This document shows, piece after piece, positions 47,001 through 58,371 of a stretch of DNA of 64,000 nucleotides; position 1 is the first letter of the stretch, and every line of letters begins with the position of its first letter. The DNA lies in contig OX637293.1 of the NCBI GenBank assembly GCA_951799445.1, positions 21,328,001 to 21,392,000 of the forward strand. The letters run 5' to 3'. This stretch comes from Pseudisothecium myosuroides (lineage: Eukaryota; Streptophyta; Bryopsida; Hypnales; Lembophyllaceae). The notes under the pieces were generated by a model that had not been told where the DNA came from, searched no databases, and saw nothing but the letters and a program-made list of their open reading frames with translations. The translations under genes and the position numbers were made by a program.

Positions 47001-48341
47001 AGAGAGGTTTCTAATTAGAAAATGATATGGTAATTTTGTTTAAATTAAAATGTTTTGCACTATAATATACACCCATGTTGTAATTTTGAGATTTTTTAAG
47101 GTTATTTTGTATATGGTATGAATTTTCTTCAATTTTTCTTCAAAAGTTTGTATTAATTTCTAATTTTCATTCACATAGTGGCAAAAAAATGGACAATTTA
47201 AAGTGAAGGATTTCAAAGTTTGGCTACATGCTACGGTTATGGCCTGTCCTCTAAAAGTTAATGGATAATTGTATGACTGATGATCACGGTGAGGGACCTG
47301 TCCTTTTAAGATTAATGTTGTTTCAAGACATTAATTTTGTATTTCAAAACCATTTTAAATAAGAATGTAGATTTGTTTTAATCCTTTATTGCTTCATTCT
47401 TTTTGAATTATTGCATGTTCTTGCTTATAATTGTCTTTATATAAATAAATTATTTTATCTCAATTCCATCATATTGGTCATAAAGTAGGGTTTTCTTTTG
47501 AAATTCAAATATTACTTTGGTTGAATGAGAAGCTAGAATTTGGACAAAACATTGTCCATGAACACTCTGTTCAACATTTATAATATGAACTTTGGAGTGT
47601 TCTAAGGATCATTTAACAACTTACACTACTGTTTTGGACTTAAGATAAACGGGTATTCAATTCAACTGAAGGCAGTATTTGGTAACTCAACTACAATTAA
47701 ATTATGTTAAATTAAAATGCTATAATTTAGAACACCAATGCAAGATTTTGACATTGAGGTGCACAAAATAGCATTTTGGATACATATACATTTAAATTTT
47801 ACAAGCTATTTTCCTTAAATTCCCATATTGAACCAGTTTTTCAAGTACCAAGTCTGGATTTTAGTTCTATTTTTTATTCTAAATAGAAATTTTACGGACA
47901 AGTTCCTTAAGGTGGCGATATTCCAAGTGCACTTTGACAATGTGCCACTTTCAACATCTAAGACCAGTATAGATTTAGAACAGCCGTTCTGAACTATTTT
48001 CATACCATTTAAAAATAATATTGCCATTTTAATGAAATTGCCCACTTTTATATAGAATAGATTTTTTTCCACCAATTTTTTTCCTGATGTTCTCAAATTG
48101 CCACTGTTTTTTTTTCCCAATTCCACCGACTAAACAATGAACTAACCGACAGTCAGTCTCCCCCAACATTGTGGGCAAAGCTCTACAAACTTTGGACATT
48201 CATTCATTGATCCAAGTTTCTAGATGATGTAAGAGATAATGTAAAATATTGAAGAAACCATTTTATGAATTTTACAGTACTTACTACTGTAGCTTCAATC
48301 TGATGATTTGCCATTCATTCAATGTGTTTCTCACTGACTTG
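44050..48341. other. Long spacer, partly gene-like in texture but without a supported gene
   Basis: 44613-44638 is a (CTTTCA)n run. 44771-44865 is a possible small inverted pair (CTCTAAAAGCGACC and GGTCGCTTTAAGAG). From about 45530 to 46750 base composition is balanced and acceptor-like strings occur (GGTTGCAG before 46420, CGTCTTGCAG before 46560), but frames are short and unrecognisable. 47340-47600 resembles 33330-33560 loosely (TTTTTGAATT, TTGGTCAT, GAATGAGAAG). I assign no gene. Confidence 0.4.
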
Positions 48342-48660
48342 TAAGGTAGGAGGCTTGAACTCCGACCGGGCATTTTGAACCGATTAGGACACACAGGTAC
48401 ATTTTGCTTTCTTCAATTTCCCAAAATGTACAAAGGATGTACATTCTAGGAGGTGGTCGCTTTTACAGCCCTTTGGCTTTTCACCTTCAAAATTTCATGA
48501 CTAATTCCACAAAGCTCCGAAAAATATGAAACAACTTGAGCCAGATGCCATTTCTTCTTGTCTTTCAAGGAAAATTTACTGAAAAATATTTCAAGATGTT
48601 TTACCTCCCCAAAATTCAGGTTCAGCGCTTAGATGGTCGCTTTATGGACCTCCTACCTTA
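48342..48660. mobile_element. TAAGGTAGGAGG-end element, full-length copy
   Basis: The left end TAAGGTAGGAGG and right end CCTCCTACCTTA are perfect 12-bp inverted repeats bounding 319 bp. The interior is in the opposite orientation to the 40875 copy (TTTCAAGGAAAATTTACTGA, AATATTTCAAGATG, CCTCCCCAAAATTCAGG). No convincing target duplication is visible, so the superfamily is undecided. No coding capacity. Confidence 0.8.
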
Positions 48661-50401
48661 ACTGTTGAGACCCTACCGACGATCGACCAATCCAATTCTC
48701 ACTGTCGGAATAGGTCGCTTGCGTGATACGCCGACTCATTCAACTCCCACACGCTTCCTCACTGTTATAATTTTTTATTACCGACACTCCAGTGCAATGG
48801 GTGGTACAACATTATTTTATGTGTTTATATTACCGACAATACAGTGGAAAGGGTCAAACAAAATTAGTTTATGTGTTTCATGTACTTACGAGCGAATAGA
48901 ACTTCGCCCCTACCTGCATGAATACATACTACAAAAAATTTAATACTAGCTACACTCCCATACTTTGTGCTTATCCTGAATCTAGTCAATTTGGCCACCC
49001 AATGATGAGTGAAAACGTCTTCCCAAACATATGGGTCTCCACTCCAGTATCTATGCGTGTGTACGGGGAACCAGGATGTAGGTGTGAGACAGCTTCTTCA
49101 CCAAGTTGAGATTAAAAAAATACTGAAGCATGCAGGGTTTTTATCTAACTCTCAAAATAGAAAATTAATGAAATATTCAGTTAATACCAGAGGATGCAAC
49201 CCAGGTACATAAAAACATTCCTTGTGGTTTTGATAGATTCTAACCAGACTAAAATTTGGTTCTTAAAGTTTAATCTTGGCATTTTGTTGGGTCTAATTGT
49301 TGTTATCTTTGGTCATGTTTTGTATGTCTTGAGACTGACCTCACCGATTCTGTGATCGCTACAGTCATTGCCTGACTTGCTATTAGCTAATTGAATGGTT
49401 AATTTTTGTTGCCGCAGGGGGTCAGAATGGCCATCACATGGAACCAGTGAGGACCTGTGAAAGCCATGGCTCCAATTCGGAAGCGTGTCTGTCTGTGGGG
49501 TGATCCAGACAGAGGTGGAAAGGCGATGGGGGGGAAAAAAAAAAAAAAAAAATTGAATACAAAGGTCCCATCAGTCTGGAGAAGTGAGCAGAGATGAGTG
49601 TGCTTGCAGGTGTGAAATACCACCTTGCAAGCAGAGCTTGGGCATGATCTGACATGTGCATGTGAACGACACTGGCTAAAATGTGGTGAACTGTTGCAAC
49701 GAGTGAGAGCTACCTCCTTTGGATATTTTAATCGGGTCCGCTTAATGTACTTGAAAACCTATTGTCGGTGGGGCAATGGCAAAGTTAACACCTGCTAACT
49801 CAGCAAGGGAGGACTCTATACTATCCGAACAATAACACTTTCGAACGGGTAAATGCTACACCGGCGTGATATTTGGTGATGTAAGTTGTGTGTTATTGTG
49901 GTTGCCCTGGTAGACTGGTTTTGCAAATTAAACTTGTCTTGGATTTTATGTCAGTGGTGCATTCTGCTGGTTAGAAAAGAGGAGTGTCAGTCTTGCAATC
50001 AAATCTGCTTCACTTGTAAGTTATGTAGAAACAAAGAGAAGATTGTCATCTTCTTTAGTCTGTGACCTCTTTAGTAAGTGTGAGGGCAACCTAGATCAGG
50101 AGCTGAACTAACTTATTGGTTGTTTCTATCTACTATGGAGTTTCGAAAGTGGACTGTTTTTTTTATTAAGTCAGATGCGAAATCTGAAAAGACTTCAAAA
50201 TGTCAGGTATTGAGTACCTAAATGTACTTTTTACAAGTAAAGTTACACCTTTGCATGTAAGCCTGTGTCTGAGTGTGGAAGAGTGCAGTTGTTTCTGTGA
50301 TCGATGCCACCCTTTACTTTGATTGCCAGCAAACTCACCTTCTGATTGTCCAATAAACTATGCTCAAATCAAGGTGAATCAAGGTGACGAATTATGTGAC
50401 G
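48661..50401. other. Spacer with balanced composition and no supported gene
   Basis: A poly-A run of 18 lies near 49534-49551. Acceptor-like strings (GTTGCCGCAG before 49419, GTGCTTGCAG before 49610) suggest spliced transcription is possible, but none of the frames (for example 48665-48943) shows similarity to a known protein. Just before the hairpin at 50402 the word AATCAAGGTGA recurs in tandem. Confidence 0.4.
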
Positions 50402-50526
50402 AATCAAGGTGTCTTGTACCTTTGTGCACTACCATTTGTTCTTGTAACGCTGTGCAGAGATTTTTAAAGTTATTTAAGCGTTACAAGAACAAATGGTAAT
50501 GCACAAAGGTAGAGAACACCCTGATT
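50402..50526. repeat. Hairpin with 50-bp arms and 25-nt loop
   Basis: Arms 50402-50451 and 50477-50526 match at about 45 of 50 positions. The loop-proximal 22 bp (TACCATTTGTTCTTGTAACG plus CT in the left arm) pair perfectly. The loop is 25 nt. Size and stem resemble a plant microRNA precursor, but the sequence does not match a microRNA I know, and a small foldback element is equally possible. Confidence 0.9.
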
Positions 50527-51239
50527 TGTCAGACAGTTTCATTATCGAGTATAGTTTATTGTATAAGATTGGGCGTATTTCGATATGTTTTTTTGTCGGT
50601 GAATGATAGAAGATTTGAATGCATGCACTTTTTCAAAATGAGCTATTTGGACTTTGTATGCAAGAGTTATGAAGGTCAAGAGAGAGAGGAATTCTAACTC
50701 AAAAGGAGTTGATGTAAATGAAGAGTTTGTTCATTTAAGATTCTATGATTGACTCTATGAAAATTTTATTGGTAGTAGATATTCACTAAACGAAAAAGGT
50801 GTTATTACAACTCTCGATTTGCCACTTTTTTTTATACATGAGTGAAAGGTACATCAAGTTGCAACAATAGTGTTCACATATTCTTAATAAAGTGACAAAA
50901 GTAAGAGCAAGACTTAGTCTACTTGACACCAAGTGCAATGAGATGTCATTGTTTAATGTAAAAAAGACCTAGTCTGGTACAATAATGAGCACTCAGTGTA
51001 AGCCCTCCAATGAACTAAAAAGCTTATACTTCTAGCTAACCAAATGTCCTTGATTCGAGAATACAACTTAGCATTATATCCTATAATTGTTTAAGGCTCT
51101 TGAAGGTTTTCTACTCCACATCCCAACAAATTTGGATTGTTTACTTTTTGAAGGTTATATAGTCCACATCCCAACAAACGTGGATAGTTTACTTTTGTGC
51201 ACAAATTCTAGAAGCTTTGGTGGAATATCCTTAACCCTA
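50527..51239. other. Intergenic DNA, no gene seen
   Basis: AT-rich with a short direct duplication near 51110-51190 (CCACATCCCAACAAA and GGATTGTTTACTTTT-type words twice). No coding frame is supported. Confidence 0.5.
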
Positions 51240-51460
51240 GAAGGACATTGTAGACTATAGTAGTCCAATGGATGATAGAGAATCTTTCTATTTAAGATAG
51301 AAAAGTGCGTGTTTGTCCTTGGAAATTTGTGTAAAAAAGGGAGGTCTTGCACAACAATTTGACCTCCAATGAGTGCTTTTGATTTTCTATTAAGTAGATG
51401 ATTCACATTGTACCCAAAAGGATGATTTCGACAGTGACCAGCTCGTCCTTATAGACTTAA
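51240..51460. repeat. Dispersed ~220-bp repeat copy
   Basis: Landmarks TCCAATGGATGATAGAGAAT, GTCTTGCACAACAATTTGAC, CTCCAATGAGTGCTTTTG and GTACCCAAAAGGATGATTTC are present in the family order, in + orientation. Confidence 0.75.
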
Positions 51461-53050
51461 ATTGCCCCAAAAAACCGCGGCCCTAAAAAGCATCCTTCAA
51501 CACAGGCAAGGGCACATACCATATTGTAGTTTTTAATGTACTAACTGATTGTGAACAGATGGGGAAGACCACCACCTTAGTTAACCTTTTGCTAAAGGTG
51601 TTGATGCAAGTGCATGCTTTACGCCTCCGCCTGTACGTCAGTCAGTGATGACCCAATTATCCAATAGTCTAATAATAAGTCAGCAAAGTGGGCCTCTGCA
51701 AAGTCTGTCTTCATGCACCGACCAGGCCAACCCTAAACCCAAGAAACTTCAGTTGAAACTCTGCAACACTTCCCAACCAACCAACCAACCAACCAACCTG
51801 TGTGGCTTCGACTTCTTCAATCTCCTTTGTTTTAAGTTGCAGCACCCATGCATCAGGCTCATCAGGCAGCGCGCTTCAGATCATCGACCCTTCAGCTTCC
51901 TTGGAGACCATTTTACGGTAGTGGGACATTTTCAAGGCTGGAGCTCAGGCAGGCAGTGCTCCATGCATCTTGTTTTGAGTGAGATACTTACAGTGACTAG
52001 CTGTCCAACAGTACCACCCTCCCTAGCTGGTCAGGAGCTTCTCGCATTTGATCATTGGTTTCAAGCCGTTGCTAACGAACTGTTCACGCGATGTGTAGGT
52101 CTCACATGATATCAGTTTTTAGGTGGCTGTTTGAGATTCCTGACCCTGCACAGAAACACGATCATTTGAATCCTGCTGCTGAGAATTTGCGTGCGGGGAA
52201 TGAGGACCAAGCCAACCCAGGCTCTCACATGTTGTCACGCATATGAAATTGCACGGTTGGCCATGTTAGTACAGCACTTGCAAGCTTCAAGCTAAGACAG
52301 TGCGGGATCATCACTGACATGTTTGAAATGATCAGTTGGTACTATTGGAAATAGCGTTTCAGGCAAAACCATGGTTGAATGAAAGCAACCACTAGAGAGA
52401 GAGAGAGAGAGAACCATCATGGTTTTTACGAGGAGATAGCTAGCTTAGTTACTCAGCCTTTGAACTTGATCATTCAAGCTCAAACTTCTTTGGTATAGTT
52501 TTTTTTTTACATGCTTTGAAAGCACAAGCAGTAGAAAAGCTTGGAATTAGTTAGTTTCACAATTATATGACCAAGTTGATTTCTCAAACTCCTGCTCAAA
52601 TTCAGGGAGTGCTAGCAAATTTTAGCTCTTGCATTTAATTGCAGTATCACACCACAGACCTTCAAATTCGTGGATATCAGCTGTCAGTGTTAGAAGCAAA
52701 CTTAGTTGCCTTGGGCTGAGTGTGCCTCAAAGTAAATAATTGAAATTACAAGGTTCAAACCTCTCTCAGTTGCCTTGAGCCAGAGATTTGGCGTTATTAT
52801 TAATCTTACTATGCTTCTGAATATTAACTTGAAGCAAGTGGAAGTGGGTGATTAAACTATTTAATTTCATGTCCTGTATGGCTTGATCCTTACTCCAGAC
52901 AACATGACATGACTCACAACTTCTCTTCCTCCATTACCTGAAGGTGTTGTCTAAGCTGATCAATACCTGGGCAAATCTTGAGCAAACTGAACACAGTCTG
53001 TGACAATTAATGCAGAAACTGCTCTTTGTGTTCGTCAATGGGCGGAGCTA
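51461..53050. other. Spacer with microsatellites, no supported gene
   Basis: It contains a (CCAA)n run at about 51773-51798 and an (AG)n run at about 52394-52412. A 154-codon open frame at 51645-52109 crosses the CCAA run, has no recognisable similarity and no splice evidence, so I do not call it. Composition is less AT-biased than the flanks. Confidence 0.45.
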
Positions 53051-53363
53051 TAAAGTAGGAGGTTCACAAAGTGCTTGGGTTCTAAAAGCATCCTCTAACA
53101 CAGAGGTACAATTCACTTTCTCAATGTAGTAACAATGTATAAATAATGTGCATTTCAGGAGGTGGATGCTTTTATTATAGTGATCCTTGCTTTTCCACTT
53201 CAAAAATTTGTAACTAATTTTACGAAGCTCCAAAAAAACATGAAATGACTTGAGTTAGATGCCAATTCATTTGTCTTTTAGTACAAAATTTACAAAGAAA
53301 TATTTCAACTCCCCAAATTAATTATCAGTCCTAAAATGGGTGCTTTATGAACCTCCTATCTTA
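53051..53363. mobile_element. TAAGGTAGGAGG-end element, diverged full-length copy
   Basis: The left end TAAAGTAGGAGGTTCA and right end TGAACCTCCTATCTTA are inverted, 313 bp apart. The interior matches the 48342 copy (GGAGGTGGATGCTTTTA, CAAAAATTTGTAACTAATTT, GAAATGACTTGAGTTAGATG). Flanking TA on both sides may be a 2-bp duplication, but it is too short to rely on. Confidence 0.78.
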
Positions 53364-54404
53364 TAGTACAACTTCTTCTTTGTCATCGCATGCCAATGAA
53401 ATGGAGTAGAAAAGTATACTTCCACTTTCTAATCCAATAGCTTAGTCCCTTAAAGATCAAAGATAGTCTAGATTTCCAAGATTATGAAGATGTATTATAA
53501 AATGCAACTTAGAAGAAAAATTTAATAATAACTTAAACAAAAATTGTATGAGTTAAAAAATATTAAAAATCTCACAAAAATCTCATACACCAAGTAGCAA
53601 TTTGCAATGAAATCCAACTTGTATGATGAAAGAGAGATTGAGTACTATCCACTTGCTCAAATAGTACTATGCGCACAAGTCAACATATTCCCTACATCCA
53701 AGGCTGAGACCTATGAAGGAAGACACTGCAACTTTTCAGTCACATTTCAAGGAAGAATTTTTGGAAATCAAATTTAAATCCACAAAGGTTGTATTGTGGC
53801 TACCAAAATTGCAAGAATACTGTGCAAAATTTACTATAATTGACACCCTCACTCTACCCAATTCTTGGAGATATCCTACTGTGGGGAAACAAAAAAAAAT
53901 GTCAAAAAAAGGACAAAAAAATCATTAGTTTTCTCCATTTGAAGTACTTCGTACACCTTTTGACATGCAATATCTAGGCAACTGCATTATTTAGTGTAAA
54001 TGGTTTCTTGTTGGGGAATGACAGGCCTACTCGACCGCAAAATAAGTGAATAGAGAAAAAGTTTTCGGAGCGAACCTGAAAGTATTATGCTGCGTAGAAC
54101 TGCTTCTATTTAATTGATTCCCTTGGCCATGCATCTGCAATAAATAAAAGTACAGTTAGGCCCCATGCCAGCGAATGATCCCTTTCTCAAGAACTAACTT
54201 AACTTACAATGGTTGCGGAGTTCTAGTACAGAACGCAAGCATATCACGTGGGCAGGATGCTCATTGAGAGGCATGTGAGCAACTGAGCATCCTTTGGTTA
54301 TTGAACCTTACATGTTGCATAGCTTAGCTCACTTGGTGAGCGAACAAGACCTAAAATAATGTGTCCAAATACGTAACATTGGTAACCCATAAAGGATGCA
54401 ATGG
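53364..54404. other. Intergenic DNA, no gene seen
   Basis: No repeat ends or protein similarity recognised. A 71-codon frame at 53713-53928 is Lys-rich and unsupported. Confidence 0.45.
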
Positions 54405-54775
54405 TCATTTTTTGGTCGATGAATGACAGAGAATCAAGCTATGTAGGACAAAAGTGCAACTATTCATCTTCAAACTTTTGTGTGGAAAGAGGAGATTATG
54501 ATCAGTAGTTTGACATCCAGTCACCAATTCGATGTTCAAGGGTCAATCTTTGAAGGATGAGTTGATCACTATGGAAATCATCCTTTTGGGGTACCTTGTA
54601 AATTATTTGCTTAAAAAAAATCCAAAAGCATTCATTAGAGGTCAAACTATTATGTAAGACCTTCACTTTTCATACAATATTTCAAGGATGAACATCTACA
54701 CTTCTATCCTACATAGAAGGATTCTTTGTCATCTATCAGACATTTAGTGTCCGCAGCTTCCTTCTAGGATTAACT
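54405..54775. repeat. Foldback pair of the ~220-bp dispersed repeat
   Basis: 54405-54530 is a + copy (GCTATGTAGGACAAAAGTGC, TTCATCTTCAAACTTTTGTG) and 54558-54770 a reverse copy (GGTACCTTGTAAATTATTTG, TTAGAGGTCAAACTATTATG, CTATCCTACATAGAAGGATT). They lie head to head about 30 bp apart. This suggests that the family can occur as an inverted pair; other copies in the window are single. Confidence 0.7.
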
Positions 54776-55913
54776 AGCCTAACACATTTGTCCTTGGAGA
54801 TCGGAATACTGTAGCTTCCTAGCAACTTAAACAACTTCTACCTAATAATTAATTAAAGTGCAAAAAATAATATGGCAATCCAAAAAATAAAATATTAAAT
54901 TTGGATAATTTTAAAATATAATTAAAACAAGTTAGGCATTCATCCAAGTTGTTTTTACAATGTCGTTTTGTTGTTGCTACTTTCAACTAAGGCAACCACA
55001 TTTATCTAAACCCTTGTCTTGACCTCTAAATCCTAAACTCTCTACTTTGTGTGTCAAGGTTTTATTTAGTAGTAGGATTTGTTGAGTGTGAGAGATATAT
55101 TTTATTTGTGAGAAATTGTGCATTAGAATGGTCAAAATGGCAAGGCAAGAAACTTTCTAATGTATATTTACAATTATTGACAAAAAAAGAGATGCAAGAT
55201 TATGTGAATTAGGCAAGTCTTCAACATATATATTTTAGACAAATTAGGTCAATAATTTTCTAAAAATTTAGGCATCCTTTTAATTATTTTATTTTCTAAC
55301 CAAGCTACTTGGAAACTACAATAATCCCTCCTTGGATCCTTGGGAGTGAATTTAGTTTAATTTACAAAGAGTCATTGGCTAGCTAGGATATTGTAATGCT
55401 ACTATCATTTGTTGATTGAAAAGTTGTAGATAATCATTGGCTGGTTGAAAAGTTGCAACACCAGGGGCTCCCGCTTTTGGAGGGAACAAAAGGAATCCCT
55501 TGAGCGTTGGTTAATAATGTTATGTTAGAAGTGTGGTTCCCATTATTATGTTGAAAAAGTTGTGTGGAGCCTTGTTGGTAACCAAAAAGGGATTTTAGAT
55601 TCTCTTAGAATGCATTTATTGAACACCATTTGAATAAACTATGAAATTTTCAAAGTGCTGAAAATAGATGTATCTTATTGCAACTCTAGGCTCTGGTGAA
55701 CTGAACTTGTACATTTTAGTCAAGAATCTGTAAGGAATATTCGATACCTTCATGTCAAGTGTTCAAATTTTGTAAATTATTTGGGTTTGAAATATAAAGT
55801 CTTTCTAAACAGCAGGTACGATTAGTTAGCTAGTTGAATAAAGTTTTCAAGCAGCAAGCATATTAGGATTTAGATATGTCAATGTGTATTTGCTATAAAG
55901 TTTGAGATGTTAA
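54776..55913. other. AT-rich intergenic DNA, no gene seen
   Basis: Nothing recognisable is present before the TTAA-element nest begins. Confidence 0.5.
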
Positions 55914-56740
55914 TTAATCCCTAAAGGACTAAGGAGCCTACTTTAGTTTTTTTGAAAACTTAAGTAGGCTCTGTTGAGATTATAATTTTAAATTTTTGCA
56001 TGAGATTTTTTAGGGTGGATGCTAATCATCATAATCTACATGTAAAGTATTCTTGCGTATTGTTCTGATAAATATTGCAAAAGTTAGAAGGTTTTTTTCA
56101 ATCTCAATGTCAACTAGGCATTGTAAAATATATTCTAAAAAGATATAGATTAACCACTAAAGTTCTTTCATGTTTAGAGGCCTAAAACTGCTTTAAAACA
56201 CCAATCTTCAATGCAAAGCTAAAATCTCCATCTATATTTATCTTTTGACAAATCCATCTATAGGATCCTTTAATTGAATTGTTAGAGTATACCTTCCTAG
56301 AATTTAAGAATAAGAACCCCTACCAATTGCAAAATCATAATGTTTGGATTTCAAAAAGAAATATTTCTAATTCTTCCCAAATGGTTATAATTCATCTTTC
56401 AAACTTTTATCCCAAAATGTGTAGATCCTAAAACTTGGAACTTTCTAATATATGTTGAAGAAATAAGTTGGAAATACATATAAATAATTTCAACAAAAAA
56501 TATTTCATATTCATGCTTGAAGAAAATAGTAAGTAGAAAGAAGTAGACAATGTTTGAAAATACTAAATTGTTAAGAATTTAACCCCTAAAGGACCAAGCT
56601 GAGTTTTTTTGCAATATATCAATTTTGGGTAGCTCGCCTCAAATGGAATTTTTATTTTTTTCTTTGAAATTTTCACACAAACATGGGGACAAGGTTTTTT
56701 AAGGCACAATAATTTTCATAACTTCTGACTCAATGGTTAA

Positions 56741-57664
56741 CTCCTAAAGTTCCTTGACTACATTTTCATCCAAAATGCTCTAAAATTGTCATTTCTTGTA
56801 CAAGTACCAAATTTTAGAAAAAAAAAACATCTTGAGACATATGTAACCATAGGATTCTCTAGTACTCTAGTTTGAAAAGAAGTAGAATTTTTTTTTTTAA
56901 ATTTTTACCATGTGGATTGCAAGATATTAGCATTTGAATTGACAAAAATCCTTTTTTTGGCCTTGCAAAAAACAAGGCAAATGCACTTCACAAGGTCACC
57001 TTTGTATAAAAAAATGTCCATGTTGTTGGTACTTCTTTGGATTCATTCTTTAAGGCAAATTCACTACATGCTTGAAAAAGTTTAGATCATTTGGAATTGT
57101 TCAACATATAGGAAAAAAATAGCAAGTAGAAAGAAGTAGAAAATGATTCAAAATACAAAATTGGCAAGAATTTAGTTATGGAATTGAAAAATGCCAATCT
57201 CAATGGTTGTAATGTTATAATAAACAATCTACATCCTTTGATTTTATTTTTTTCCAAAAATATTGAAAATTGAGTAAGATATAGGACTTTCAAAGTTTAT
57301 TTTAGAGTGGAGAATCCATAACTGCTCGCAAACTAAAACTCCTCATAACTTTCATCTCATTAATCAAAATGGAATGATTCAAAGCTTTCTATGTATATGT
57401 AGATTTAGAAAACCAATTTCAAACTTTCATTTCTGAAAAAGTGATTTTTTTATCTGCGCGGCCTGCCTAGCCAAGGCAAATACTATATATCATATAAGAA
57501 CTTATTAACCACGCAGTCAAAAGTTATGAAAATTGTTGGACCCTAAAACAAACCTCGTCCCCATATTGTGTGAAAATTTCAACAAAAAAAATAAAAATTC
57601 CATTTGTAGTGAGCTGCGTGAAATTACTATGTTACCAAAAAAACATAGTTTGGTCCTTTAGGAG
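56741..57664. mobile_element. TTAA-flanked element, subfamily M, complete copy
   Basis: It is bounded by TTAA at 56737-56740 and 57665-57668. Ends are CTCCTAAAGTTCC on the left and GGTCCTTTAGGAG on the right, inverted repeats of each other over about 10 bp. It is 924 bp, nearly the length of the other complete copy at 62041-62971. A 68-codon frame at 57293-57087 (minus) reappears with one residue changed at 57880-58086, but that follows from the inverted duplication and does not show coding. Confidence 0.72.
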
Positions 57665-58371
57665 TTAAAAAGTTTTTGTATGATATATAGTATTTGCCTT
57701 GGCTAGGCAGGCCGCGCAGATAAAAAAATCACTTTTTCAGAAATGAAAGTTTGAAATTGGTTTTCTAAATCTACATATACATAGAAAGCTTTGAATCATT
57801 CCATTTTGATTAATGAGATGAAAGTTATGAGGAGTTTTAGTTTGCGAGCAGTTATGGATTCTCCACTCTAAAATAAACTTTGAAAGTCCTATATCTTACT
57901 CAATTTTCAATATTTTTGGAAAAAAATAAAATCAAAGGATGTAGATTGTTTATTATAACATTACAACCATTGAGATTGGCATTTTTCAATTCCATAACTA
58001 AATTCTTGCCAATTTTGTATTTTGAATCATTTTCTACTTCTTTCTACTTACTATTTTTTTCCTATATGTCGAACAATTCCAAATGATCTTAAACTTTTTC
58101 AAGCATGTAGTGAATTTGCCTTAAAGAATGAATCCAAAGAAGCACCAACAACATGGACATTTTTTCATACAAAGGTGACCTTGTGAAGTGCATTTGCCTT
58201 GTTTTTTGCAAGGCCAAAAAAGGATTTTTGTCAATTCAAATGCTAATATCTTGCAATCCACATGGTAAAATTTTAAAAAAAAAAATTCCACTTCTTTTCA
58301 AACTAGAGTACTAGAGAATCCTATGGTTACATATGTCCCAAAATGTTGTTTTTTTCTAAAATTTGGTACTT
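56797..58371. repeat. Long near-identical inverted repeat, ~700-bp arms
   Basis: The left arm (about 56797-57497) and right arm (about 57680-58371) are reverse complements with very few differences; over 207 bp that read as open frames only one amino acid differs. The spacer is about 180 bp. The right arm is broken by the insertion at 58372-60358 and resumes at 60364, ending in CTTTAGGGG and TTAA (60425-60428), so the arms originally covered about 760 bp. Confidence 0.93.

Noticed and set aside
51645..52109. 154-codon open frame on the + strand
   Set aside because: It crosses a CCAA microsatellite, resembles no protein I know and lacks splice partners. Length alone is not enough in a sequence of balanced composition.
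57087..58086. Two 68-codon frames with nearly the same peptide on opposite strands
   Set aside because: They are the two arms of the inverted repeat. Conservation reflects recent duplication, not coding.
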